Both the position numbers and the translations under genes were made by a program. From NCBI GenBank assembly GCA_031549685.1, contig JAVBPG010000002.1, positions 1-64,000 on the forward strand: a stretch of 64,000 nt of DNA. The letters run 5' to 3'. The DNA is from JAITMY01 sp031549685. GTDB taxonomy: Bacteria > Bacteroidota > Bacteroidia > Bacteroidales > UBA932. Shown here one piece after another: positions 55,600 to 64,000 of the stretch. The stretch's first letter is position 1; every line of letters starts with the position of its first letter. The notes under the pieces were generated by a model that worked only from the letters and a program-made list of their open reading frames with translations, did not search any database and was not told where the DNA came from.

Positions 55600-56262
55600 T
55601 TGATCTTGATTTTTTTAAACCTTGAATCTTTGAATCCTCTTTTATCCTCCGCCTACTTTGCGCCGGTGCAATATTTTTGCAAGCTGGCAAGTGCCGGGCA
55701 AGCTTTTGTAGAGGCGCACGAGCACTACCTTAAGCAAACCTACCGCACGCGCTGCAACATACTCACAAGCCACGGCGTGCTTACGCTAAGCGTGCCGGTG
55801 GAGAAGGTGCATGGCGAAAAAATGCCCATACGCGATGTGCGCATCGACTACTCCATGCCCTGGCAGCGGGTGCACCGGCGCGCGCTGGTTACGGCTTATA
55901 ATTCATCGCCGTTTTTTATGTACTACGCCGACGAAATTTTACCGTTTTTTGATCGGCGCGAAACATTTTTGTTTGATTTCAACCTGAAAATAACGCAGCA
56001 ACTTTGCCAAGTTTTAGGCCTTCGTACCAAAATTTTGACCACCGAAAGGTACGAATTTTTTGAAAACAATCCGCTCGACTTTCGCCTGGCCATCAGCCCC
56101 AAAGCAGGGCAACAAAAAGCGGACAAAAATTTTTGTCCGCAAGAATATTTTCAAGTATTTTCCCACCGGTTCGGCTTTACTCCCAACCTCAGCATCCTCG
56201 ACCTGCTATTCAACGAGGGCCCCGAGGTGCTGAGCGTACTTAGAACTTCAGCCCAAGTATAA
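55600..56262 (+). CDS. WbqC-like family protein
   Basis: About 220 aa. SSAYFAPVQYFCKLASAGQA at the start and RVHRRALVTAYNSSPFFMYY are typical of WbqC-like proteins, thought to act in surface polysaccharide synthesis. The given start may be some residues too early, as the family normally begins near LLSSAYFAPV. Ends one base before the neighbouring minus-strand gene. Confidence 0.75.
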   Translation: MILIFLNLESLNPLLSSAYFAPVQYFCKLASAGQAFVEAHEHYLKQTYRTRCNILTSHGVLTLSVPVEKVHGEKMPIRDVRIDYSMPWQRVHRRALVTAYNSSPFFMYYADEILPFFDRRETFLFDFNLKITQQLCQVLGLRTKILTTERYEFFENNPLDFRLAISPKAGQQKADKNFCPQEYFQVFSHRFGFTPNLSILDLLFNEGPEVLSVLRTSAQV

Positions 56263-57819
56263 CTAGAACCTCCAACCGAAGGTAAGGAAGAAGTTGTTTT
56301 GGTTAATAGTGTGCTTCTGCTCGTCGGAAATTACGTTGACGCCATTATTACCTATACAGTAGTAGGTATACTGCTTGTCCTGCTGGGTGGAGAGGCTGTA
56401 GGCGAAGTTGATATTAAACATTTTAGAAACCTGTACACCTGCTCCTCCCGAAAAAATATTAATAGTTCCATCTTTTCCCGAGTTGCCGGTGTAAGGGTCC
56501 ACGCTGCTGGTGTAAGGATTATCGTAGCGAGCGTACCCGAGACGAAAGGACATGTTTTGATACCCCAGCTCTCCTCCTACTCGAATGTTGTGCGTACCCT
56601 TGTAGCCATTTGCAATGTTGAGGTTGGAAACGTTGTAGTGCGGGTCATCGGGGCTGTTGGCAGGCCAACCGCTTTCTTCGCGCAGCTTGATTTCTGAGAA
56701 GTCGGTGTACTCGTAGTCAACGCTCAAAATTCCTCGCCAATCGTTACTTGCCGACGGGCTGAATACGTAGGCCAATCCGCCCATTATGCGCGTGGGAGTT
56801 TCAATGCCGTATTGATTTTCGTTATCTACTCCCGGCGGGGGAACGCCGTATCGTGGTTGAGCTACTATGTCGGCACTGTATAGATCGGTCATACTAAGAA
56901 AGGTGCGCGTGTGAATGGCTGCACCGATTTTTAATCCGTTTAAAAAATCAGCATTGGCAAAAGGCCAGGCAATGGCGCCGAACTTAAAGTTATACCCAAC
57001 GCCGGTTTGGCGGTATTGCTTTGTGTAGTCGAATTGCTTAAAGTTCGATTGATTTCCCGGACGAGCATATTCGGACGAGGTGTTGTCCTCAAAGTATTTG
57101 ACCGAGCTGATTCCAACGCCAATCCCTAAGTATAGCACATTGCTAATATTGGTGCTCATGCTAAAATCGTAGGTAGAAAGGTAGCCCTGTATTTCTGCGC
57201 TTTGCCGTCCCTGAGTTGCATCTCCATCGGCTAGTCGCGGCGAGTACACTACGCGGCCGCCGTTCACTCCTGTGCTATCGATCAAGAATGCTTGGTAGGC
57301 CATCCACGGCTCATCGGATAGATAGTCGGGGGTGCTGCCATCGTTGGTGGCCACTTGCGCAAAGTAGTCCATGTACGTATTGTACTCCTGGTAGCGGCCT
57401 TGCGCAACGTAGCGCTGGCCGAAGTTGTCGGTTTTGTTGTAGGCAAAACCAAAATTCAGGCTAACCAATCCTTCATTGCCGAAGTTCATTACTCCTACTC
57501 CTCCTATGTTGGACAAGCCGAATCGGTAGCGGTAATCGTTGGTACTGTTACCCATGTAGCTGACATCGGTGCTGGCGTACAGCAAATTTCCCGTGAGGGT
57601 AAATTCATCGCTGCGGTACACGCCAATACCTGCGGGGTTAAATGCCATGGTAGTAAGATCGCCGCCAAGCGCCGTAAATGCGCCACCCATGGCGGCAAAG
57701 CGTGCCGTTCCCAGGTGTGTGGTGCGCGAAAAACGCAGGCCCTCTACCTCATTTTGAGCAACACTTTTCCCAATACAACAGAGCAGAATGGCTACTCCTA
57801 AAAGAATCCTTTTTCCCAT
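56263..57819 (-). CDS. FadL/OMPP1-like outer-membrane protein
   Basis: A 518-aa protein with signal peptide (ends KSVAQN). GTARFAAMGGAFTALGGDLT..AFNPAGIGVYRSDEF is the plug-and-first-strand pattern of FadL-like porins, with alternating strands to a terminal aromatic (FFLTFGWRF). Probably moves hydrophobic compounds across the outer membrane. Confidence 0.8.
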   Translation of the reverse strand: MGKRILLGVAILLCCIGKSVAQNEVEGLRFSRTTHLGTARFAAMGGAFTALGGDLTTMAFNPAGIGVYRSDEFTLTGNLLYASTDVSYMGNSTNDYRYRFGLSNIGGVGVMNFGNEGLVSLNFGFAYNKTDNFGQRYVAQGRYQEYNTYMDYFAQVATNDGSTPDYLSDEPWMAYQAFLIDSTGVNGGRVVYSPRLADGDATQGRQSAEIQGYLSTYDFSMSTNISNVLYLGIGVGISSVKYFEDNTSSEYARPGNQSNFKQFDYTKQYRQTGVGYNFKFGAIAWPFANADFLNGLKIGAAIHTRTFLSMTDLYSADIVAQPRYGVPPPGVDNENQYGIETPTRIMGGLAYVFSPSASNDWRGILSVDYEYTDFSEIKLREESGWPANSPDDPHYNVSNLNIANGYKGTHNIRVGGELGYQNMSFRLGYARYDNPYTSSVDPYTGNSGKDGTINIFSGGAGVQVSKMFNINFAYSLSTQQDKQYTYYCIGNNGVNVISDEQKHTINQNNFFLTFGWRF

Positions 57820-58223
57820 TACTAAAAATTATGAAACTGTTTTGAATTTTATAAAAAGAAATTTTACTCCCGCTTTTATTAACCGTGGGTGTCGCTTGCC
57901 CGCGGGCCAAGCAAACCCACGGCACATGCGCCAATACTGCATGGCGCGCGGAGCAGGCGTTGCACAAGCGCTAAGCTGCTGCTCCGCGCGCAACAAGCCG
58001 GTGCCGCCATGCCGTCCGTAGGTTCTGCTTCGCGCCACCTACGGTTATTCAAGTTTAGCCCCTGCAGGGCTAAAACCACATATGTAGATAATGCTGATTA
58101 TTAGGCAAGCATATAAATTCAAAACAGCCTCTATGTATTTGTTTAGATTATTGCATTGCCATATTACATCGCCCCATCATGTTTACAGCAATCACAAATC
58201 ATCAATCAAAAATCGACAATTAT
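57820..58223. other. Gene-free spacer with inverted repeats
   Basis: The 404-base gap contains the promoter region of the FadL-like gene, an inverted repeat CCGTGGGT...ACCCACGG (57883-57922) with an inner GCTTGCCCGCGGGCCAAGC, and TTTAGCCCCTGCAGGGCTAA (58057). No gene is supported. Confidence 0.5.
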
Positions 58224-59258
58224 TTACCGTCCTCCTCCTCGCCGGTTGGAGCCGCCTGAAGAGCCTCCGCTAGGTGCTGATGGAGCGGAGCCGCCACCGG
58301 AGCTGTTGCTATTATTGTAGCTGCTCCCTGACGACCTGCTCTCGTTGCTATAGCTGCTGGTGGGTTGAGGGCTGGTATTGCTCTCGTAGTTTCTACCTCG
58401 TACGCTTCGATAGCTGCTCGATCCTTGCTGCGGTGTTTGTGTCTGTACCGATTGTGGGACTGAGTTACTGCCGGATGATCCTTGATATGCGTTGCCTCTT
58501 GTGCCACGGTAGTTTATGCTATTGGGGACGGACATGGTGGCATTGCCTCCCGATCTTTGCCCATAGCCGCTGCGCCCCGATGTGTATCCCGTTCCCCGGC
58601 TTGTCCCCGACATGCTTTCTGTCCTTTGTCCGCGCGAAACGCTGCTGCCGCTACCGCCGCCGCTGGGGTAGTAGGGATAGTAGGGGTATCCGCCCCAGTA
58701 GCAGTACGGGTTGTAGCCGTAGTAGTAAGGGTAGCCCCAGCCCCAACCATAGTAGGGGTATCCGCCCCAGCCGTAGTAGGGATAGCCCCAGCCCACGCTC
58801 CAGCCCCAGCTGCCCGCCGAAATGCCCCACGAGCCATACGGATAGCTGTAGGGGTAGTTCCACCACGGATCGTTCCAGTAGGGGTCGCGGTCGTACACCA
58901 CGTAGGTGGGGTCGTCGTAGCGCAGGCGGTTGGCGTAACTCTCGCGCTCTTCTTCCCCCTCGTAGGGTTCATACTTTTGCGATAGCTCGTAAATGCCGCG
59001 GTATCCGCGGTGGTCGGTGGAGTCGAAGTTGCTCCATGTTTCGGTGTAGTCGTTGGCCTCCTGAGTTTTGGTAGCGGCGTGCTGTGCGGCCCAAATGCTA
59101 TCGTAGTAGGCCTGCAGCTTAGCGTTTTGACGGTCTATTTCTTTCTGCTTTTTGGGGCTGAAGTAGAGGTCGTCATTGGCTTGTACGCCGTACACAACGC
59201 TTCCCGCAAGCAGCAGGAGCAGCAGGGCTGTTTTCCATATTAAACGATTGGTTGTCAT
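58224..59258 (-). CDS. Secreted Gly/Tyr/Trp-rich low-complexity protein
   Basis: A 344-aa protein with a signal peptide (to about residue 27). A helical, charged segment (about 30-110) is followed by an extreme Tyr/Gly/Trp/Pro-rich zone (about 120-200; WGYPYYGWGGYPYYGWGWGY) and a Ser/Gly/Arg-rich tail (about 205-344, ending SGGSNRRGGGR). No domain. Such compositions are seen in adhesive or phase-separating surface proteins; a vesicle or surface-matrix role is only a guess. Confidence 0.7.
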   Translation of the reverse strand: MTTNRLIWKTALLLLLLAGSVVYGVQANDDLYFSPKKQKEIDRQNAKLQAYYDSIWAAQHAATKTQEANDYTETWSNFDSTDHRGYRGIYELSQKYEPYEGEEERESYANRLRYDDPTYVVYDRDPYWNDPWWNYPYSYPYGSWGISAGSWGWSVGWGYPYYGWGGYPYYGWGWGYPYYYGYNPYCYWGGYPYYPYYPSGGGSGSSVSRGQRTESMSGTSRGTGYTSGRSGYGQRSGGNATMSVPNSINYRGTRGNAYQGSSGSNSVPQSVQTQTPQQGSSSYRSVRGRNYESNTSPQPTSSYSNESRSSGSSYNNSNSSGGGSAPSAPSGGSSGGSNRRGGGR

Positions 59259-59297
59259 TACCTTTTGTGTGTAAGATAGACGTGTTGCTAAATTTGT

Positions 59298-59305
59298 TAT
59301 CTTTG
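59298..59305 (+). promoter_or_regulatory. -7 box of proS
   Basis: TATCTTTG fits TAnnTTTG; about 100-base leader follows, including TTATTG/CAATAA. Confidence 0.5.
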
Positions 59306-59409
59306 TAGGCTTATTGCGGGTTAGCGCCTTAACAATAAGTCCAAACGCAAGGTAAATATAGCTATATTTTTCTCGAAAGGTAACACATTATACTTTAAAT
59401 AAACACAAA

Positions 59410-60882
59410 ATGGCAAAAGAGGTAACGAACAGGGCAGATAATTACTCGCAGTGGTACAATGATTTAGTGGTAAAAGCAGGCTTGGCCGAAAATTCGGCGG
59501 TGCGCGGCTGCATGGTAATTAAGCCCTACGGTTACGCTATTTGGGAAAAAATTCAGGCGCAGCTTGATAAGATGTTCAAGGAAACGGGGCACGTGAACGC
59601 TTACTTTCCGCTATTCATACCCAAGTCATTTTTGAGCAAGGAGGCCGAGCACGTTGAAGGTTTTGCCAAGGAGTGCGCCGTGGTTACGCACCACCGCCTG
59701 ATGAACGACCCCCACGGCAAGGGCGTGGTGGTAGACCCCGACGCCAAGCTGGAGGAGGAGCTGATTGTGCGACCCACCTCCGAAACCATTATCTGGAACA
59801 CGTACAAGGGCTGGATACAGTCGTACCGCGACCTGCCCATACTGGTAAACCAGTGGGCCAACGTGGTGCGCTGGGAGATGCGCACGCGCCTGTTTCTGCG
59901 CACGGCGGAGTTCCTGTGGCAGGAAGGCCACACGGCGCACGCCACGCGCGAGGAGGCCATTGAGGAAACCGAAAAAATGATCAACGTGTACGCCACCTTT
60001 GCCGAAAAGTTTTTGGCCGTGCCCGTTTTGATTGGCAAAAAAACGGCGAGCGAGCGCTTTGCCGGCGCCGAGGATACCTACTGCATTGAGGCCATGATGC
60101 AGGACGGAAAGGCGCTGCAGGCGGGCACCTCGCACTTCCTGGGGCAAAATTTTGCCAAGGCTTTTGAGGTTACCTACCTGAGCAAGGAGGGCAAGCAGGA
60201 GCTGGTGTGGGCTACCTCGTGGGGCGTTTCGACCCGCCTGATGGGCGCGCTCATTATGGCGCACAGCGACAACAATGGGCTGGTGCTGCCGCCCGTGCTG
60301 GCGCCCATTCAGGTGGTTATTGTGCCCATCTACAAGGGCGCCGAGGAGCTCGAAAAAATTTCGGCCAAGGCCAACGAAATCAAGAAGCAGCTGGAGGCGC
60401 GCGGCATCAGCGTAAAGTACGACGATAGCGACAACGTGCGCTCGGGATTTAAGTTTGCCGAGTACGAGCTCAAGGGCGTGCCCGTGCGCCTGGCCATTGG
60501 CCCGCGCGACATGCAAAACGGCACGGTGGAGGTAGCCCGCCGCGATACGCTGACTAAGGAAATGAAGCCGCAGGAGGGAATTGCCGAGTACGTGGAGAAT
60601 TTGCTGCGGGAAATTCAGGAGAATATTTTTGCGAAAGCGGTAAAATTCCGCGCCGAAAATACGGTGGAGGTCGATACCTACGAGCAGTTCAAGGAGCAAA
60701 TTGAGAAGGGCGGGTTTATACTGGCGCATTGGGATGGCACGCCCGAAACCGAGGAGAAAATCAAGGACGAAACCAAGGCCACCATTCGCTGCATTCCGCT
60801 CGACGGAAAGAAGGAGGAGGGCGCCTGCATGGTTACCGGCAAGCCCTCGGCGCAAAGGGTGGTGTTTGCCAGGTCGTACTAA
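59410..60882 (+). CDS. proS: Prolyl-tRNA synthetase
   Basis: A 490-aa class II synthetase of the short (archaeal/eukaryote-like) type without an editing insertion: motif 1 region AYFPLFIPKSFL, motif 2 RWEMRTRLFLRTAEFLWQEGHTAHA, motif 3 GVSTRLMGALIMAHSDNNGLVLP, then anticodon-binding domain and C-terminal zinc-type domain ending VVFARSY. Charges tRNA-Pro. Confidence 0.96.
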   Translation: MAKEVTNRADNYSQWYNDLVVKAGLAENSAVRGCMVIKPYGYAIWEKIQAQLDKMFKETGHVNAYFPLFIPKSFLSKEAEHVEGFAKECAVVTHHRLMNDPHGKGVVVDPDAKLEEELIVRPTSETIIWNTYKGWIQSYRDLPILVNQWANVVRWEMRTRLFLRTAEFLWQEGHTAHATREEAIEETEKMINVYATFAEKFLAVPVLIGKKTASERFAGAEDTYCIEAMMQDGKALQAGTSHFLGQNFAKAFEVTYLSKEGKQELVWATSWGVSTRLMGALIMAHSDNNGLVLPPVLAPIQVVIVPIYKGAEELEKISAKANEIKKQLEARGISVKYDDSDNVRSGFKFAEYELKGVPVRLAIGPRDMQNGTVEVARRDTLTKEMKPQEGIAEYVENLLREIQENIFAKAVKFRAENTVEVDTYEQFKEQIEKGGFILAHWDGTPETEEKIKDETKATIRCIPLDGKKEEGACMVTGKPSAQRVVFARSY

Positions 60883-60903
60883 AAAAATATTTTTTACATA
60901 CTG

Positions 60904-61911
60904 ATGTTGAAGAGAATAATAGTTATTATTTGCTGCGTGCTGCCGCTTACGCAGTGCGCCTCCATTCGCCAGCACGAGGCGCAAAGTTGGAAGAGCGCCC
61001 GCAGCGAGTGGAACAACGAGGGGGCCGGCAAGCAGGGCGTGAGCGATGCTGCCCTGCGCGAGGGGCAGGTGGGCGCCAAGGCTCCGGCCTCGTCCACGCC
61101 GGTGGCCGGGGCGGCGCAAGCGCCCGCACCAAGCCAGGCTGCGCAGGAGCCTGTGCCCATGCCGGCCGCGCCCGGAGTGGTGCGCGATACCAACGAGCTG
61201 TTTTACGGCCTGATTTCGGAGGCCATGTGGAACGAACTTTTCCCCAACCGCTTGGGGCGCGGCACCAGCGCCGGACGGAGCGACTTCTACTCCTTCGATG
61301 CGTTTAAGGCGGCCACCAAGCACTTCCCGCGCTTTTTGACCGAGGGCGACGAGGAGATTCGCCGCCGTGAGCTGGCGGCATTTTTGGCGCACCTGGCGCA
61401 GGAAACGGGCGGATTCCGCTACTTAGAGCAGCTTACCATTTTGCGCAGCTACTCGGTGGCCAACAAGGAGTACCCACCCGTGGAGGGCAGGGATTACCAC
61501 GGGCGCGGCCCCATACAGCTTAGCTACAACTACAACTACGGGCAGTTTAGCAAGGCCTACTTTGGCGACAAGAATGTGCTGCTTAAAAATCCGGAGCTGC
61601 TGGTAACCGATAGCGTGGTTTCCTTTGGCTCGGCCATCTGGTTTTGGATGACCATGCAGCCGCCCAAGCCCGCCTGCCACGACGTGATGGTGGGCAGCTG
61701 GCAGCCCGTAGATATTGACGTGGAGGCCAAGCGCTACCCGGGCTTTGGGCTCACGCTCAACATCATTAACGCCTCGCAGTGCGGCAAGGAGTCGGAGCAC
61801 GCCAACCGCCGCTACGACATTTACGAAAAAATGTGCAAATACTTTGATGCCACCAAGGGCGACTACTGCGACTGCGAAAAGCAGCTGCCCTACGGTAAAA
61901 AATTGAGGTAG
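60904..61911 (+). CDS. GH19-like (chitinase/lysozyme-type) lipoprotein
   Basis: A 335-aa lipoprotein (LPLTQC, Cys19). After a Pro/Ala-rich linker (to about 90) comes a GH19-type domain: ELAAFLAHLAQETGGF with catalytic Glu, GRDYHGRGPIQLSYNYNYG and FGSAIWFWMT. GH19 enzymes hydrolyse chitin or, in bacteria, often murein. Twenty-one bases behind proS, same strand. Confidence 0.82.
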   Translation: MLKRIIVIICCVLPLTQCASIRQHEAQSWKSARSEWNNEGAGKQGVSDAALREGQVGAKAPASSTPVAGAAQAPAPSQAAQEPVPMPAAPGVVRDTNELFYGLISEAMWNELFPNRLGRGTSAGRSDFYSFDAFKAATKHFPRFLTEGDEEIRRRELAAFLAHLAQETGGFRYLEQLTILRSYSVANKEYPPVEGRDYHGRGPIQLSYNYNYGQFSKAYFGDKNVLLKNPELLVTDSVVSFGSAIWFWMTMQPPKPACHDVMVGSWQPVDIDVEAKRYPGFGLTLNIINASQCGKESEHANRRYDIYEKMCKYFDATKGDYCDCEKQLPYGKKLR

Positions 61912-61953
61912 CACAGCGCTCTTTTTTTGAAAAAAAACAATTAAATAAACAGT

Positions 61954-62673
61954 ATGGGAAATTGTAACGATGATCCGGATTTACGCAGCGCCATTTTGAA
62001 AAGTCTGCGCGAAAAATCGAACCAAAAGCAGCGCGTTTACGACGCCACGTTCGAAACCTTTCAGCTGCTCAAGGAGGTGCTGCACGAGCTGGCCAACGAG
62101 GTAAACGAGGAGCTTGAGGGGCTCGATAAGCGCATCAAGCTGGAGTACCGCGACCGCGGGCAGTACGAGGCCGAAATTCGCGTGGCGGGCGATATACTGG
62201 TGTTCAGCATGCACACCAACGTATTTCAGTTTGACCGCAGCCACATGATTTGGAAAACATCGTACGTGCAAAAGAACGAGATGAGCTCGTACTGCGGCAT
62301 GATTAACATCTACAACTTCCTTACCGATTCGTTCCGCTACAACCGCCTCGATGATTTGGGCTACCTCATCGGGCGCATCTTCATCAACAAGGATAAGCAC
62401 TACTTTGTGGAGGGCAAGCGCCAAATGCAGTTTACCTGCCACAACTTCGGCCGCGAACCTATGGACAAGGAAAGCATCAAGCGCATTGCCGAAACGGCCA
62501 TTCAGTACGCCCTCGACTTTGACCTGCTGGTGCCGCCCTACGATGCCGCCAAAATTGTGAGCGTGGGACAAATCAACAACAAGATAGAGGACTCGAAAAT
62601 ACAAACCGGCAAGCGCCTGGGATTCCAGTTCAACTCCGACGATGTGGTAAATAAAACCGATAACCTTGCGTAA
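61954..62673 (+). CDS. Conserved protein of unknown function
   Basis: A 239-aa soluble protein: helical start (KQRVYDATFETFQLLKEVLH), central beta-rich part (LVFSMHTNVFQFDRSHMIWK) and helical end. I recall similar proteins in Bacteroidales genomes but no named family. Three bases before the next gene, so probably the same transcript. Confidence 0.65.
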   Translation: MGNCNDDPDLRSAILKSLREKSNQKQRVYDATFETFQLLKEVLHELANEVNEELEGLDKRIKLEYRDRGQYEAEIRVAGDILVFSMHTNVFQFDRSHMIWKTSYVQKNEMSSYCGMINIYNFLTDSFRYNRLDDLGYLIGRIFINKDKHYFVEGKRQMQFTCHNFGREPMDKESIKRIAETAIQYALDFDLLVPPYDAAKIVSVGQINNKIEDSKIQTGKRLGFQFNSDDVVNKTDNLA

Positions 62674-62676
62674 GAA

Positions 62677-64000
62677 ATGAAGTCGAACTTACTTTATGTG
62701 CTGCTGTTCCTGCTGCTTACCTCGTGTGGTGGCGGAGCCTCTAACAAAGCGGCAGTGGAGGCTGCGGCCGCCGACTCGCTGAAGGCCATGCTGGCCGAGT
62801 ACGTTGAGGTCGACCTCAAGGCCGACCTGGCCTACCTCCCCTCGTCCGACAGGCGCATGCTGGCGCTGCTTATTGAGGCATCGGATATTATCGACCGCCT
62901 TTTTTGGGTGCAAGCTTTTGGCAACCACGCGCTGATTGACTCCATCGCCAACCCCGAGCTGAAACTCTTGGCGCACATTAACTACGGGCCGTGGGAGCGG
63001 CTCAACGCCGACAGGCCCTTTATCAAAGGCTACGGCCCCAAGGCGCCGGGCTCCAACTTTTACCCCAAGGATATGACCAGGGAGGAGTTTGACGCCCTGG
63101 CCGATAAAAGCAAAACCAGCCCCTACACCATGATTCGCCGCGATGCCGCCGGTAAGCTGGTATCCATTCCCTACCACGTTTACTTTAAGAGCGATCTGGA
63201 GCAGGCGGCCAAGCTGATTCGTCAGGCGGCCGAGTGGACATTCAACGCGCCGCTGAAAAAGTACCTGCTGCTGCGCGCTGCCGCCCTGCAAACCGACAGC
63301 TACCACGCCAGCGATGTGGCCTGGCTGGCCGTGAGCGAAAGTCCCTTCGATTTTATTGTTGGGCCCATCGAAAACTACGAGGACCTGCTGTACGGCTACA
63401 AGGCATCGTACCTGGCCATGGTAATGCAAAAGGACGACATGATGTCGCGCCTGCAAAAACGCTTTAGCGATTTGGTGCCTCCCATGTTCAAGGAGTTGCC
63501 CTGCGACGAGAAGTATAAGCGCGAAATGCCGCGCAACAGCAAGGACGAAAACGTGGGCGTGTACGATGTGCTGTACTGTGCAGGCGAGAACAACGCCGGT
63601 GGAAAAACCATTGCCATGAGCCTGCCCAACGACGAGCAAATACGCAAGCGGCACGGAAGCCGCAAACTTATACAGCGCAACGTGATGAAGATAAAGTTCG
63701 ATAAAATAATGAGGCCCATTGCCGAGCAGATGATTGATCAGGAGCAGCTGCCTTACGCACAGTTCGAGGCATTCTTCAAAAACTCCATGTACCGTCAGGT
63801 GGCGCAGGGCTTGAGCCAGTGGCAAACCGTAGACGGTAAGGTTACCATCCGCGAAGCGCTCAAGGAAACCTTTGTAGATATTGACGAAACGCGCGCCGAG
63901 GTAAGCACCCTGTTTGTTGCCCGGCAGCTGCACCAGAAGGGCGAAATAAGCGCCGAGGAGTTAAAAACAAGCTACGTAACCTACGTGGCCAACATATTCC
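62677..64000 (+). CDS. M49-like (DPP III-type) peptidase lipoprotein, partial
   Basis: Cut by the window end after 441 codons. Lipoprotein signal MKSNLLYVLLFLLLTSCGGG (Cys17). The part from residue 60 (DIIDRLFWVQAFGNHALIDS; FIKGYGPKAPGSNFYPKDMT; LQTDSYHASDVAWL; GPIENYEDLLYGYKASYLA) matches Bacteroidetes Zn-dependent dipeptidyl-peptidase III-like proteins. The expected HExxGH-type zinc motif would lie further on, outside the window, so activity cannot be judged. Confidence 0.75.
   Translation, partial: MKSNLLYVLLFLLLTSCGGGASNKAAVEAAAADSLKAMLAEYVEVDLKADLAYLPSSDRRMLALLIEASDIIDRLFWVQAFGNHALIDSIANPELKLLAHINYGPWERLNADRPFIKGYGPKAPGSNFYPKDMTREEFDALADKSKTSPYTMIRRDAAGKLVSIPYHVYFKSDLEQAAKLIRQAAEWTFNAPLKKYLLLRAAALQTDSYHASDVAWLAVSESPFDFIVGPIENYEDLLYGYKASYLAMVMQKDDMMSRLQKRFSDLVPPMFKELPCDEKYKREMPRNSKDENVGVYDVLYCAGENNAGGKTIAMSLPNDEQIRKRHGSRKLIQRNVMKIKFDKIMRPIAEQMIDQEQLPYAQFEAFFKNSMYRQVAQGLSQWQTVDGKVTIREALKETFVDIDETRAEVSTLFVARQLHQKGEISAEELKTSYVTYVANIF

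Noticed and set aside
59626..61392. Long minus-strand open frame of 588 codons opposite proS
   Set aside because: Covers the prolyl-tRNA synthetase and GH19 genes on the other strand; composition is typical of an antisense shadow.
62689..63933. Long minus-strand open frame of 414 codons near the right end
   Set aside because: It is opposite to the lipoprotein peptidase gene, which has a clean signal peptide and family motifs; the antisense frame is a GC-bias artefact.

Overview
The window comes from a Bacteroidetes chromosome, most likely order Bacteroidales. Evidence: a SusD-less but typical Bacteroidetes set of lipoprotein and signal-peptide glycoside hydrolases, promoter -7 boxes of the form TAnnTTTG instead of sigma70 boxes, almost no Shine-Dalgarno sequences, a short-form prolyl-tRNA synthetase, DUF4136 and FadL-like outer-membrane proteins, and BT4734/VirE-type primase genes. 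No assignment below order is possible from the sequence alone.

Left host part (1-28158), nearly all on the minus strand. It is a plant or algal polysaccharide degradation neighbourhood: GH106 and GH78 rhamnosidases, a GH2 beta-galactosidase-type enzyme, a GH43-like propeller, a GH141-like beta-helix enzyme, an acetyl-esterase-type hydrolase, an MFS sugar transporter and an L-rhamnose mutarotase. Among these sit two URO-D-type methyltransferases with HxC zinc motifs and a reductive activator of corrinoid enzymes (RACE), which suggests handling of O-methylated sugars. An AT-rich insert at 6.0-9.05 kb carries a complete DpnII-like restriction-modification system (two methylases and one endonuclease), and two AAA/DUF4143 ATPases are present. 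Palindromic repeats litter the intergenic spaces, and one copy sits in frame inside the RACE gene.

Central part (28159-52070): a 23.9-kb integrated element, bounded by an exact 18-bp direct repeat formed from the 3' end of tRNA-Ser(GGA), with a tyrosine integrase at the right end. It has a repressor/Cro-like switch, an early operon of small genes, a primase-SF3 helicase, an iteron-rich putative origin, a membrane-anchored M15 endolysin, a P9/A32-like packaging ATPase, a candidate jelly-roll capsid protein, a train of single-span membrane proteins, and a spike plus LamG-like receptor-binding pair. There is no terminase, portal, tape measure, tail sheath or tail tube gene. I read it as a temperate tailless, probably membrane-containing virus. 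Its most unusual features are a second capsid-like gene in the early operon, at least one pseudoknotted small RNA with its own promoter and terminator, two further structured RNAs on the opposite strand beside a BECR-fold nuclease-like gene, and a homopolymer frameshift in a peptidoglycan-binding protein.

Right host part (52071-64000): tRNA-Ser, TatD-type nuclease, DUF4136 lipoprotein, LD-carboxypeptidase, nitroreductase, WbqC-like protein, FadL-like outer-membrane protein, a Gly/Tyr/Trp-rich secreted protein, prolyl-tRNA synthetase, a GH19-like lipoprotein, a conserved unknown protein and the start of an M49-like peptidase cut by the window end. All functional calls rest on reading motifs by eye; no database search was possible.
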